Shown here piece after piece: positions 36,754-46,166 of a stretch of DNA of 64,000 nucleotides. Source of the DNA: Bradymonas sediminis (lineage in GTDB: Bacteria > Myxococcota_A > Bradymonadia > Bradymonadales > Bradymonadaceae); contig NZ_CP030032.1 of NCBI RefSeq assembly GCF_003258315.1, positions 1,464,001 through 1,528,000 of the forward strand, in the 5' to 3' direction. Under the pieces are notes generated by a model. That model was not told the DNA's origin. It ran no database searches and worked only from the letters and a program-made list of their open reading frames with translations. The position numbers and the translations under genes are program-made. The stretch's first letter is position 1. Each line of letters opens with the position of its first letter.

Positions 36754-38040
36754 TTAATCCGTGAACGAGAGGAAGATTCCGCGCCACTTCTCTACAGATA
36801 CCGGGTAGTCATCCCACCGAGTTGACACCAGTTTGGGGTTTGTTCCGTCCGTTTTGCGTATCCACAGCTGGTTATTCTCGCGGGTGTACGCGATATTCGA
36901 GCCGTCGGAGGACAGCGCAATACCAAAGCCTGTTTGAGCCGTGTAGCCGGTGACATCAATCTCGCGGAGATCGCTCGGAGTTTCGCGCGAACTCACCACG
37001 ACCTTTTGCCCGCTAACGTCGTGGGTTCCAAAATTGTAGGCGAATGCAAGCGTTGAGCCGTCGGCGCTGATCGCGCCGGCGCTATTGCCGAGTTGTTTAC
37101 GCGTAAAGTCGGTGGCGTCTGCGCCCACAATATCGATGTGCGTGATGTCGCCGGTGTCGGTATTGAGCAGGGTCCAATTCCACCGTACGCCCGTGAGGCT
37201 GTCCGGGTAGTCGGTCTCGGCGAGGAAGAGCACCCATTTAAGATCGGCCGAAACGGAGATCTGGTTTTCTATGTAGAGGCCACGTAAGTCGGGCGTGAAT
37301 CCCTCGCCTTGAGCGCGCACCCGCGTGACGCTCGCGTTTTCCTTGACATCGGCCATATAGAAGTCCAAGAGCCGCGTGTCTCGCGAGGAGAGAAAGAGTA
37401 CCCGTGTTCCATCCGCTGAGATAAACGGCGCGATATCATCTGGCCCAAACGATGCCTCATCATTAGTGGTGACATCGATGAGTTCGTCCGACTCAATATC
37501 CCAGACCTGAATCGACCACGGCATGATAGTGAGGCTCTCAGTGCCCGGGCGTGATTCGTAGGCTGCGTCGGTCTGGCTAAGCGCAATGCGCCGGCCGTCG
37601 GCGCTAATGCTTGGGGATTTTTTAATGCGTGAAAACCCGTTGGTGCCTATCTTGGACGGATATCTCTTTTCGGCGCCGGTTTCGATGTCTTGGACGATGA
37701 CCGTCGTGGGGCCTGTGAACGAAGTATATTGCTCAAGGAGCAGGGTGTAGACCAGAGTCTTGCGGTTTTGAGACAGGCGGGCCTCGCCCGACAACTCGTT
37801 ATAGGCGTTAACCCCCACATGCGCCCGCGCCTCCATATTTGCTAGGTCCCACACGGTCGTTCCGACGTCCTCGTGCATGCGTGACCAGGTCAAATAGCCC
37901 GAATAGGCGGAGGTATCGCGCTCGATTTCTTCTGCACTGCGGCTGTCCTCGCTCGAGGAGTCGTCCGTGTAGCCATTGGTCAGCGGAGACAGTGCGAAGA
38001 CAGCCGCCACCACAAAAGAGCTCCATGCAAATTTATTCAT
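36754..38040 (-). CDS. Secreted beta-propeller (TolB/WD40-like) protein
   Basis: 428 aa with an N-terminal signal peptide ('FAWSSFVVAAVFALSPLTNG') and an acidic linker. The rest has at least five repeats with 'SADG' turns ('SISADGRRIALS', 'FISADGTRVLFLSS', 'SVSADLKWVLFL', 'AISADGSTLAFAYN', 'ALSSDGSNIAYTR'), the pattern of TolB/PD40 propeller blades. No catalytic domain is seen. Unlike the related genes at 48277 and 59465 it has no lipobox Cys. It has its own promoter with a near-consensus -10. A role in surface or periplasmic binding is inferred. Confidence 0.75.
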   Translation of the reverse strand: MNKFAWSSFVVAAVFALSPLTNGYTDDSSSEDSRSAEEIERDTSAYSGYLTWSRMHEDVGTTVWDLANMEARAHVGVNAYNELSGEARLSQNRKTLVYTLLLEQYTSFTGPTTVIVQDIETGAEKRYPSKIGTNGFSRIKKSPSISADGRRIALSQTDAAYESRPGTESLTIMPWSIQVWDIESDELIDVTTNDEASFGPDDIAPFISADGTRVLFLSSRDTRLLDFYMADVKENASVTRVRAQGEGFTPDLRGLYIENQISVSADLKWVLFLAETDYPDSLTGVRWNWTLLNTDTGDITHIDIVGADATDFTRKQLGNSAGAISADGSTLAFAYNFGTHDVSGQKVVVSSRETPSDLREIDVTGYTAQTGFGIALSSDGSNIAYTRENNQLWIRKTDGTNPKLVSTRWDDYPVSVEKWRGIFLSFTD

Positions 38041-38085
38041 GCGTAACCTCTTTGTAAAGATATAAAATTAAACAATTGAGGCGCC

Positions 38086-38115
38086 ATTATACGGGGAAAG
38101 TTTTTTTTTCTGCAA
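38086..38115 (-). promoter_or_regulatory. Strong sigma-70 promoter of the propeller gene
   Basis: On the minus strand TTGCAG (38115-38110) and a perfect TATAAT (38091-38086) are 18 bp apart; the spacer contains a run of nine A residues. The leader to ATG at 38040 is about 40 nt. The remaining sequence to 38283 contains no gene. Confidence 0.75.
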
Positions 38116-38283
38116 CGTTGAGTCATCGAGACGAGAAAACTGCTTCGAAGATCAAGGTAAGGGGCGAAATCTCGTGGGGGGGATTGGGTACATTTTATCT
38201 ATTCGACGTCGAGCCAACGAAGGGGAAATTTTAAGACTCATCATCTATCGGCGGCGTCTAAATTGGCGGCGTTATTTAGCATA

Positions 38284-38317
38284 TGAGCCCATCCCGACAG
38301 CGGTCAGGATGGGCTCA
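38284..38317 (-). terminator. Terminator of the lipid-biosynthesis operon
   Basis: TGAGCCCATCC (38284-38294) pairs with GGATGGGCTCA (38307-38317); an inner GAC/GTC extends it. It lies 34 bp after the stop of the last operon gene at 38351. Confidence 0.75.
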
Positions 38318-38350
38318 AATGCGTCATAGGCGACCAAAAATCGCGGGGGA

Positions 38351-39469
38351 TTAGTCTTCGCGGGGGCTGTGCTGCGCGGCGAGTTTGCGGGCAAACTCGA
38401 CGGTCTCCCGCGGCACGAACTCGGCGGGCGGGGCGGGGCGCTTGGCGCTCTTTTGGCCGGACGCGTCCTTGTCGACGCCGTTGGCGCGGATCCAGCGCAC
38501 CGTGTCGCGCAGGGTCTCATTGCCCGGGCGCGGTTTGAACCCCAACTCATCTTTGGCCCGGCTTGAGTCGATATACCAAAAATACTGCGCCATCTCGACG
38601 CTGGCTGGGTCGACCTCGGGGGTCTTTCCGATAGCGCGGAGCGCCTGGTCGAAGAAGCGCGCCCCCATGGTCGCGGCCTTGCCGGGCAGCGGGATTTTGG
38701 GGGCCGAGACGCCCGAGATGTCCTCGAGGCGTTTGAAGAAATCACCCAGCGACAGGTTGGCGGCGCCGAGCAAATAGGTCTGGCCAGGCGTGCCGCGTTC
38801 CATCGCCGAGATAAACGCGTCGGCGGTGTCGCGCACGTCGACAAAAGAGATGCCCCCGGGCATGGTCGCCGGGATCTTCTTTTGCAAAAACTGCACGACA
38901 TCGCCGGTCGAGCTCTGCGTATGGTCGCCGGGGCCCAACAGCAGGGTGGGGCGCATCAAGACGATCGGCAGGTCGTGGTGCTTGATAAAATGTGCGCACA
39001 CCCGCTCGGCGTAGATTTTCGACAGATAATACGGCCAGTCGCCCACCAGCCGCTCGGCCATCGGGGAGTCGTCGGTGGCCATAAAGTCGGCGGTTTTACC
39101 CACGCCGACCGTGCCGCTGCTCGAGGCGTAGACGATCTTCTCGAGCGCGGGCCCGCCGGCCTTTAGCTGGTCGGAGAGGGCGCGAAATAGCCGGCGCGTG
39201 CCTTCGACGTGAATATCGTACATCTCGTGGGCGCGGGTGCGGTCGCGCTCGACCTTGCCGGCCAGGTGGTACACCTGGGTGACGCCGTCGATGGCGCGCG
39301 CGATATCGTCGAGGTTTTTGAGGCTCCCCTCAATAACCTCGACGCCCATCTCGGCAAGCTCAGGGTTAAAGGAGCGTGTCAGAACGCGAACGTCTTCGCC
39401 GCGCTCGATAAGCTTATCGACGAGGTGTCGGCCCAAGAAGCCGGTGCCGCCGGTGACTAAAGTGGTCAT
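38351..39469 (-). CDS. NAD-dependent epimerase/dehydratase, 3-beta-HSD-like
   Basis: 372-aa extended SDR. Cofactor motif 'VTGGTGFLGRHLVDKL' at the very N-terminus, Thr/Ser and 'YASSSGTVGVGK', active-site 'YYLSKIYAE' (Tyr-x-x-x-Lys), and a C-terminal sugar/steroid-binding part with 'GFKPRPGNETLRDTVRWI' in essence. This subgroup includes 3-beta-hydroxysteroid dehydrogenase/isomerase-like enzymes and ketone reductases. It is the last gene of the four-gene operon, 27 bp after the multidomain protein. It could reduce or oxidise an intermediate released by that protein; the substrate is inferred only. Confidence 0.88.
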   Translation of the reverse strand: MTTLVTGGTGFLGRHLVDKLIERGEDVRVLTRSFNPELAEMGVEVIEGSLKNLDDIARAIDGVTQVYHLAGKVERDRTRAHEMYDIHVEGTRRLFRALSDQLKAGGPALEKIVYASSSGTVGVGKTADFMATDDSPMAERLVGDWPYYLSKIYAERVCAHFIKHHDLPIVLMRPTLLLGPGDHTQSSTGDVVQFLQKKIPATMPGGISFVDVRDTADAFISAMERGTPGQTYLLGAANLSLGDFFKRLEDISGVSAPKIPLPGKAATMGARFFDQALRAIGKTPEVDPASVEMAQYFWYIDSSRAKDELGFKPRPGNETLRDTVRWIRANGVDKDASGQKSAKRPAPPAEFVPRETVEFARKLAAQHSPRED

Positions 39470-39496
39470 GATTTTATCTTTATATAAGAGCGCAAA

Positions 39497-42400
39497 TTAG
39501 AGGGCGAAGGCCGCCTGGAATTGAGCCAGCAATTGCGGCGCGTTGGTCTTCACCTTGCCCGACATAAACTCGTCCATCGACGGGATATAGCTCTCGGTGA
39601 CGATCTTCTTGAAGATGTCCGGCGAGGTCTTCATCACGCAGTCGGCCTTGCCGCCGGCGGGTTTGCCCTGGCCGATATGGCAGCGCTCGGCGTCCACGAC
39701 GATATTCCATTTCAGCTTATCGGCGTTGCCCAGGCTGAAATAGAAGCTGACCTCTTCGGTGAGGCGATTGGGCGCGAATTTCTCGCTCAGCTCACTAAAG
39801 AGCGGGGCCAGGTCCTCGCTGTCTTCGCCGCGGCGGGTATTGGCCGCGTCGCGCATCTTGGCGACCGCGTCATGGGCCTTCTTGCTGATATATTCGTAGC
39901 GCTCCAGGTTCGACATGTCGGCGGTTTCTTTGCGCAACTGGTGCGCCGAAATCGGCTGGCCGATATAGACCTTGAGCTTGCGGCTCGCCAGCGACGGCAA
40001 GGTGCTTCCCTTGGGGAGCGCGCGGTGCGTGCCGGCCAGATAGATCGGCAGGATGTCGACGCATTTGGTCGCCGCGAGGTAGCCCATGCCGCTGCGGAAG
40101 GGCTTGAGCTTGCCGTCCATCGAGCGGGTGCCCTCGGGGAAGATCAGCACCATCTCGCCCTGGGTCAGCGCCTCTTCGGCGTGGACCAGCGAGCCCTCCA
40201 GGCTGCCGGAGCGAGCCACCGGGATCAGGTTGGTGAAGTTGTTGAAATAGGTCTTTCGCACCGGGTTATCGAAGAAATAATCCTCGGCCGCCAGGGCCCG
40301 AATATCGCGGCCGAACTCACCCAGGGCGTATTTAATCAGGCCCATATCGAGGTGGCTGGAGTGGTTGGCGACCACGATGATATTGGGGTTATGCAGCGGC
40401 AAATTCGCGCGCCCGAAGACATCGACGTTGAAGAAGTCGTCGTAGGCCTTCTTCTGGCTGAGGTGCAGGACCTGTTTTCCGATGGTTGAGAGCGCCGGGG
40501 GCACCGGGAATTCCTCGACGGTCTTCGCGCTCTTCTTCGGCTCGCTGGCGTCCTCGTCGCTGGCCATTTTACCCGACGAGGCCAGCAGGTTTTGCAGGTC
40601 TCGGACGGTTTCAACCCCGGCCAGATTCTCCAGTGAGACCACGAAGTCGCGCTCACCAAGGATGCTCGCGAGCTCGGCGACCATCAGGCTGTCGAAGCCC
40701 AACTCGTCGGCGAAATGCGTGCCCTCGTAGATATCTTCGGCGTCGACGTCGGCCAGGTGCGCGATCTGGCTGTGCAGCCAGCTCCACTGCGAGGTCGCGT
40801 CGGTTGTGGCGCTATCCTCGGGCTGCGCGGCGACCGAATCTTTGAGCGTCTTCAGAATCTCAATGACGTCGCGACGCTTGATCTTGCGGGTCGCGGTGCG
40901 CGGCAATTCTTCGTCGGTGAAGCGGAGCACCGAGATGCGATTGGCCGCCGGCATGCGCGAGCCCTGGACTCGGATATGCTCGCGAATTCGGCCCTGAATG
41001 AGGCTGAGCTCATGGGCGTCGATCTCAAGCTCGACTTCGTTTCCGTCATCGTCGAGCTCGGTCGGGATATGCGGGCGTACCAGGCAGGCGACGCGCTCGC
41101 TCCCCTTGCTGTCGGGGAGTCCCACCACCGAGAGCTCCTCGATATCGTCACAGCCGCCGTAGAGCTCCTCGAGCTCGTCGGGGTAGACGTTTTTGCCCCC
41201 GGCGGTGACGATGACTTCCTTGGCGCGGCCGACGATGGTGAGGCGTCCACGCTCGTCGAGTTTGCCCAGGTCGCCGGTGTGCAGCCATCCGCCTTGCAGG
41301 GCTTGTTCGGTCTCTTCCTCGCGTCCCAGATACCCGCGCATGACGCTCTTTGCGCGCGCCACGACTTCGCCGATGCCGGCTTCGTTCTCATTGATGATCT
41401 TGACTTCGATGCCCTGAATCGGCTTGCCGACGCTGCCGGGGTTGAGCCCTTCGTGGGGGCCGTTGACCGTGAGCACCGGCGCGGCCTCGGTGAGGCCGTA
41501 GCCTTCGTAGAGGTTGAAGCCCATGCCGTGGAACGCCTCGAGGACATCGGAGGGCAGCGCCGCGCCGCCCGAGATCAGATAGCGAAGGCGTCCGCCGAAG
41601 GCCTTATGGACCGCGCCGAAGGCGGCGGTGCCGATATTGACGTTGAAGCGGTCGCGCAGCGTCTTGTTGATGTCGAGCAAAAAGTCGAGCGCCCAGGTGA
41701 CGGAGTCGGGGGCGTCGTCGATGCGCTGGCGCACGCGACGGTGCAGCAATTGCCACAGCGCCGGCACGCCGATAAGCGCGGTGACCGGCGTGGCGGCCAG
41801 CGCGGAGTTGATCTCCTCGCCGCTGAGCTCGTCGATATAGGTGATGGCCGCGCCGCGCGAGATGGGCAGCAAGAACCCGCAGGCGAATTCGAAGGTGTGG
41901 TGCAGCGGCAGAACGCTCAAGAAGCCGTCGCGCTCGTCGATGCTAAACGTGGAGTTGAGCCCCGAGAGCAGGTTCGTGAAGTTCTGGTGCGTCAGCATCA
42001 CGCCCTTGGGCGTGCCGGTGGTGCCCGAGGTGTAGATGAGGCTTGCCAGGGGCTGGCCCTCGGCTGCGGCGCGCGCGATCTCGCTATTCTGCGCGGTCAG
42101 CGCGTTCATCGGCTCGCCGCCGTCCGCGGCAAGCTCGAGCAGCGGGGCGCCGAAGAGTTCGTCGAAGCCGATAAAGCGGGTCGAGAAGTTCTGCGCGGCC
42201 AGCAGCTCTACGAGCTCTTCGGCCACGCGCTCGCGCACCGATTCGCTCAGGATAATGGCCTGGGCGCCGCAGGATTGCAGCAGGTTCGCCAATTGCTCGG
42301 GGGTCGAGTCGGCGTCCACCGGCACGGCGACGCCGCCGGCCTTGAGGATGCCGAAATAACTGATGCCCCACTGCGGGCGGTTCTCACTGGCGATGAGCAC

Positions 42401-44356
42401 CGGCGCGTGCTGGCCGATGCCACAATCTTTGAGATAGGCCGCGGCGCGCTCAGCGCCCAGCTTCAGGTCGCGGTAGGTATAGCGCTCGGTGATGCCGTCG
42501 CCGACATGGTGTTGCAGCGCGACCCGGCCGGCGAAATTCTCGGTGCTCGAGTCGAAGAGCTCCAGCAGGTCGTCGTAGGTATAATGCTTTGTCTTGCGCG
42601 GCTTAAATTTGTCTTCCAGCTCGGGGAACGAGTGCTTGGCGAGCCCCGGGATATGCACATCCATCCAATAGTGGCGCCAGTCGAGGTCTTCCACCGGCGA
42701 GCCGTAGCGACGCTGCTCGGAGGCCGGCAGGCCGGCGACCATCTTCGGGATGCTCTCGGTCTGGAAATGAAACGCGTTATCGTGGGTGAACGGGATCATC
42801 ATCTCGAAGACCATCTCGGTCAGGCCGGTCATGGTCTCGGCGGTCTTTAAGCCTTTGTCGACCGCCTTGATGGTCTGTCCCAGGCCGCCCAGGTGCTTGG
42901 TAGGGACCTTTTTGAGCAGGCCGCGAATCCCGCCGACCGCGCGCTTGATGCCCGGCGCGGAGCTGCGGTTAAACTGCTTGGTGCCCACCGGGACGCTGTC
43001 CATGGAGTTGAGCGCGAGCTTCTTCCAGGCCGGCATTTTCTTGGTGCCGTTGAGCTTTCGAAGCCCCAGGTTGGTCAGCTCAACGATGCGCTCAACCGAG
43101 GCCGGGTTCAGGTGGCCCGAGCCGGAGTGGTACACGTCGGCCTGGCGTTTGTGCAGCAGCGCGGCGCAGGCCGCGATCATCGAGCCAGCGCAGAAGTCCA
43201 CCGGGATCACGTCGAGGTTAATGCCGCGCTGAGTCGGCACATAGCGGTGCCCCTTCGACATCAAGAAGGCCAGCGGGGCGCTGGTGTTGACGCCTTCGTT
43301 CCAGCCCACGCTCGGGTATTCCAGGGCGCTCTCGATAATCGCGGGGCGGAAAATCGTCAGGTTATACTCGTCTTTGACGCTCGCCAAAACGCGCTCGCCC
43401 ATCGACTTGGTATAGGTATAGATATTGGGCCAGCCCCAGAAAGACGCGCGCTGGCGGCCTTCGTTCGACAGGCGCTTGGTCAGCCAGCGGTCGCGGATCT
43501 TTTCGACCTCTTTTTGGAGCTGAACCGGGTGGTTCGGGTCGATGTTTTTCTTGCGCAACACCTCGCGGGCCTGGTGGGCGAACTCGACCTGATGCTCCTG
43601 GTCGTTGGCCAATTGCTTGGCGTGCTCGATCATCGAGCGGCAGTCTTCGATCTCGCGGGCGTGGTCGTAGGGGACCTCCAACTCGTCATAATTCGGGTAG
43701 ACGGTCGGACCGGGCATGATCTCGGGGATTTTGCCGCTTCGATTGCCCGCCACAAAGCAGGTCGACACGTGCATATAGGAGGCTTTGCGCCCGCCGAGGT
43801 CCAGGAAGTTGAGCATATTGAATTGGCTCAACGTGTTGATGCGCAGCGCGCTCTCCAGGTTCGGGTTGAAGTTGGTCAACCCGGCCGAGTTCACGAACAC
43901 GTCGAGGTTCGCCGACAGCTCGCGCGCCACGGGCTCGCCAAGTCCCAGGAATTCCTCGGTAATATCGCCGGCCAGCGGGGTGCATTTCTCGCTCATGAAG
44001 TCGATATAGCCGTCTTCATAGATCTCGCGCAGCGGGTCCATCACCGAGTTGTTGACGACCTGCTGGAAGAAGCGCTCCTCGGCGCTCATGGTCTTGCGCG
44101 CGCGGATCAGCACATAGACCTGGTCGATATCCGGGTGGTAGCGCAAAAGCATCGACAGGAACGCCTTGCCCAGAAAGCCGGTGACGCCGCTGAGCAGGAT
44201 CTTTCGCCCCGAGAGCGTCTCGGAGACCGACCACTCGACGTCGGTCGGGGCCGTCGCGATGCTCGCGGCGGCTTGTCCGTTGAGGTCTTGTCCGTTGAGA
44301 ATCTGTCCGTTGGACATGGAGTGATTCACATGCTGGGTATCTTGCTCGTTTGACAT
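39497..44356 (-). CDS. Five-domain lipid megaenzyme: acyl reductase-AMP ligase-ACP-acyltransferase-SCP2 (ElbD-like)
   Basis: About 1619 aa; ATG 44356 with AGGAAG upstream. Domains: (1) fatty acyl-CoA/thioester reductase about 50-570 ('LLSGVTGFLGK', 'YTYTKSMGE'); (2) acyl-activating AMP ligase about 600-1170 ('YTSGTTGTPKG', 'GYGLTE', 'GWLHTGD'); (3) acyl carrier about 1190-1262 ('LGFDSLM', phosphopantetheine Ser); (4) PlsC acyltransferase about 1300-1475 ('NHSSHLD', 'FPEGTR'); (5) SCP2-like lipid-binding domain about 1525-1619. All active-site motifs are intact. The protein could activate a fatty acid, load it on the carrier, reduce it, and transfer another acyl group. The order resembles the multifunctional ElbD enzyme for ether lipids in myxobacteria, recalled from memory. 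The N-terminus has an 'NGQxLNGQ' repeat. Confidence 0.93.
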   Translation of the reverse strand: MSNEQDTQHVNHSMSNGQILNGQDLNGQAAASIATAPTDVEWSVSETLSGRKILLSGVTGFLGKAFLSMLLRYHPDIDQVYVLIRARKTMSAEERFFQQVVNNSVMDPLREIYEDGYIDFMSEKCTPLAGDITEEFLGLGEPVARELSANLDVFVNSAGLTNFNPNLESALRINTLSQFNMLNFLDLGGRKASYMHVSTCFVAGNRSGKIPEIMPGPTVYPNYDELEVPYDHAREIEDCRSMIEHAKQLANDQEHQVEFAHQAREVLRKKNIDPNHPVQLQKEVEKIRDRWLTKRLSNEGRQRASFWGWPNIYTYTKSMGERVLASVKDEYNLTIFRPAIIESALEYPSVGWNEGVNTSAPLAFLMSKGHRYVPTQRGINLDVIPVDFCAGSMIAACAALLHKRQADVYHSGSGHLNPASVERIVELTNLGLRKLNGTKKMPAWKKLALNSMDSVPVGTKQFNRSSAPGIKRAVGGIRGLLKKVPTKHLGGLGQTIKAVDKGLKTAETMTGLTEMVFEMMIPFTHDNAFHFQTESIPKMVAGLPASEQRRYGSPVEDLDWRHYWMDVHIPGLAKHSFPELEDKFKPRKTKHYTYDDLLELFDSSTENFAGRVALQHHVGDGITERYTYRDLKLGAERAAAYLKDCGIGQHAPVLIASENRPQWGISYFGILKAGGVAVPVDADSTPEQLANLLQSCGAQAIILSESVRERVAEELVELLAAQNFSTRFIGFDELFGAPLLELAADGGEPMNALTAQNSEIARAAAEGQPLASLIYTSGTTGTPKGVMLTHQNFTNLLSGLNSTFSIDERDGFLSVLPLHHTFEFACGFLLPISRGAAITYIDELSGEEINSALAATPVTALIGVPALWQLLHRRVRQRIDDAPDSVTWALDFLLDINKTLRDRFNVNIGTAAFGAVHKAFGGRLRYLISGGAALPSDVLEAFHGMGFNLYEGYGLTEAAPVLTVNGPHEGLNPGSVGKPIQGIEVKIINENEAGIGEVVARAKSVMRGYLGREEETEQALQGGWLHTGDLGKLDERGRLTIVGRAKEVIVTAGGKNVYPDELEELYGGCDDIEELSVVGLPDSKGSERVACLVRPHIPTELDDDGNEVELEIDAHELSLIQGRIREHIRVQGSRMPAANRISVLRFTDEELPRTATRKIKRRDVIEILKTLKDSVAAQPEDSATTDATSQWSWLHSQIAHLADVDAEDIYEGTHFADELGFDSLMVAELASILGERDFVVSLENLAGVETVRDLQNLLASSGKMASDEDASEPKKSAKTVEEFPVPPALSTIGKQVLHLSQKKAYDDFFNVDVFGRANLPLHNPNIIVVANHSSHLDMGLIKYALGEFGRDIRALAAEDYFFDNPVRKTYFNNFTNLIPVARSGSLEGSLVHAEEALTQGEMVLIFPEGTRSMDGKLKPFRSGMGYLAATKCVDILPIYLAGTHRALPKGSTLPSLASRKLKVYIGQPISAHQLRKETADMSNLERYEYISKKAHDAVAKMRDAANTRRGEDSEDLAPLFSELSEKFAPNRLTEEVSFYFSLGNADKLKWNIVVDAERCHIGQGKPAGGKADCVMKTSPDIFKKIVTESYIPSMDEFMSGKVKTNAPQLLAQFQAAFAL

Positions 44357-44395
44357 CACGTCTTCCTGGCGTTGAGCCGCTGGGCTCGGGTCTGT

Positions 44396-44417
44396 CCCGC
44401 GAGGCAATTCTCGCGGG
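44396..44417 (-). other. Intercistronic hairpin in the lipid operon
   Basis: CCCGCGAG (44396-44403) pairs with CTCGCGGG (44410-44417) between the LarA-like gene and the megaenzyme gene. No T tract follows, so it may protect mRNA or adjust the ratio of products rather than terminate. Confidence 0.45.
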
Positions 44418-44450
44418 TGCTTCTGGGGTGTCGCTAAAATTATCGACTGC

Positions 44451-46037
44451 TTATTTTACGTCGGCGATCACAAAGGGCGGGTGGTTAACCAGCGTGATAT
44501 CCATATCCCGGCCGTGCGTGTCGCGGGCCATCTCGAGCGCCTCGTCCATCGTCTCGGCGCGCTCCCAGCCCAGGCGCTCCGGCACATGCTCGTTCTCGGC
44601 GCCCACGACGATGACACGTCCCACGTGATTTTGGCCGTTCTCGCACCAATACCACATATAGAAGGGGTGCACGCCGTGGTAGGCGTTGCCGTTTCGGAAC
44701 ATCTCGATATAGCTGGGGTTATTGGCGAATTCCTTCTCGTATTTGTGCGCGAGCTTGTGCGAATCGCGGGTCTCGGGCAGGCAACGGTTGAAGAATTCGA
44801 TATAGCTGGGGTGATGGTCCGGGTCGAACTCGTCGTAGCAGGGATGGGTCACGATGAGCGTGCCGCCCTTTTTGACCAGCGGTTTTCCGCGGTACATATT
44901 GTGGAAATACCCCAGCGCCATGATGCGGACGAGCAGGGGGTTGAGGATCGAGTTGACGTTATACGGGCTCTCAAACGGGATGCCGTAGACGACGACGTCG
45001 GATTGCCCCTCGACCTCGACCAGGTGCTGCTGCCAGCACTTCTCCAGGGTCTTCTCGTGCACCGCTTCGGTCTCGCCGGCGAACACGCCGAGCAGGCCGT
45101 AGGGGGCGGGGACCTTGTGGAAGAGGGCGCGCTTGGCAGCGCGCGGCGCCTTGCTCAGCGCCCATTTGAAGGTGTTGAATTTCAGGTGGTCCGCGCTGGA
45201 CCAGTTGTCTTCGTTGCGCGCCAAAAAGTCGAGGTTCTCGTCGTACATCCGGTTATTGAGCGCCGTCTCGATATGGAAGACGTTCAGGTGCTCGTTGACC
45301 AGCATGCCCATGCGGGTGTTGCTGTCGTAGAGCGCCGAGTTCTCCGGGTCCATATAGGAGTCGGATTTGGCGATGGTCTCGGGGTTATGGTGATGCTGGA
45401 TCGACTGGTAGCCGGCCATGCCGGTGCCGATCGATTTATAGCCGCCGTTCATCGGCACGTAGTTCACGTTGACGTAGATGAGCAGGTCGCTCTCGGCCGC
45501 CGGGCGGTAGACCTGGACGTCCTCGCCCTGGGAGGTCTTTCCCAGGTGCACCATATTCTCGGTGTCCTCGGCGTCCATATTGTCCAGGCGGTCGGGGTAA
45601 TATTTGTTGAAGACCTTGGGGCCCACCGAGCGCTTGATCTCCTCGGGCGTCATGCGCCGGTGCAGCGCCAGCGCCATGAACATCTGGATGTCCTCGACGC
45701 CGTGGTCCTCCAGGATCTCGGTGACGATTTCGAGCACCTCCTGGCGGATATCCGGGGTCTTCATCGGCGGCAGCGGCACGCTGATGTCGTCGATGGCGAT
45801 GGCGACCTTCATGCCCGGCTTAAGCTGCGCGTACAGCGGCTTGGCGCCGCCCTCGGGGTGGTTGAGCGCGTAGCGAATCGCCGCCCCGCGGTTCTTGATC
45901 TCCTTCATCGGCGGGTTCGGGTATAGCGCGCGGGTGCCTGCCGGGAATTTATGGGTGATGAAGTCTTCGCCATAGTGAAGATAGCGGGGGGCGGAATCTT
46001 CGGTGAGATAGACGACGGTTTTGGGATTCTCAGCCAT
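44451..46037 (-). CDS. LarA/DUF2088-like protein
   Basis: About 528 aa from ATG 46037; a TTG-started longer frame is less likely. 'KPGMKVAIAIDDISVPLPPM' in essence and 'ALALHRRMTPEEIKRSVG' match the N-terminal domain of the nickel-pincer lactate racemase family (LarA: 'DxTRPxP', 'GxHRxxT'). Divergence is marked: the phospho-anchor 'DDTRP'-like segment reads 'DDISVPLP', and the histidine motif is 'LHRRM'. The C-terminal half has many aromatic and His residues ('QHHHNPE', 'HPCYDEFDPDHHPSYIEFF'), which could bind metal. No lar maturation genes are nearby, so racemase activity is doubtful. It is cotranscribed with the megaenzyme and probably acts in lipid metabolism. Confidence 0.72.
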   Translation of the reverse strand: MAENPKTVVYLTEDSAPRYLHYGEDFITHKFPAGTRALYPNPPMKEIKNRGAAIRYALNHPEGGAKPLYAQLKPGMKVAIAIDDISVPLPPMKTPDIRQEVLEIVTEILEDHGVEDIQMFMALALHRRMTPEEIKRSVGPKVFNKYYPDRLDNMDAEDTENMVHLGKTSQGEDVQVYRPAAESDLLIYVNVNYVPMNGGYKSIGTGMAGYQSIQHHHNPETIAKSDSYMDPENSALYDSNTRMGMLVNEHLNVFHIETALNNRMYDENLDFLARNEDNWSSADHLKFNTFKWALSKAPRAAKRALFHKVPAPYGLLGVFAGETEAVHEKTLEKCWQQHLVEVEGQSDVVVYGIPFESPYNVNSILNPLLVRIMALGYFHNMYRGKPLVKKGGTLIVTHPCYDEFDPDHHPSYIEFFNRCLPETRDSHKLAHKYEKEFANNPSYIEMFRNGNAYHGVHPFYMWYWCENGQNHVGRVIVVGAENEHVPERLGWERAETMDEALEMARDTHGRDMDITLVNHPPFVIADVK

Positions 46038-46166
46038 AATATCGAACTCGGATAATTCAGTGTTCCGACGGATGCGCGCGTGTATGGGCGCCTTCAATCG
46101 GGTGAAAAAGATGCGGAAAAGCCGACCTGAAACTCAGGTCGACTGAAATCGTATCGCAGATAAAAA

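Noticed and set aside
40715-42850. 711-codon plus-strand open frame
   Set aside because: Exact antisense of the AMP-ligase domain; high-GC third-position bias makes such mirror frames common. No family features or RBS.
42893-44353. 486-codon plus-strand open frame
   Set aside because: Antisense of the acyl reductase domain.
44481-45926. 481-codon plus-strand open frame
   Set aside because: Antisense of the LarA-like gene.
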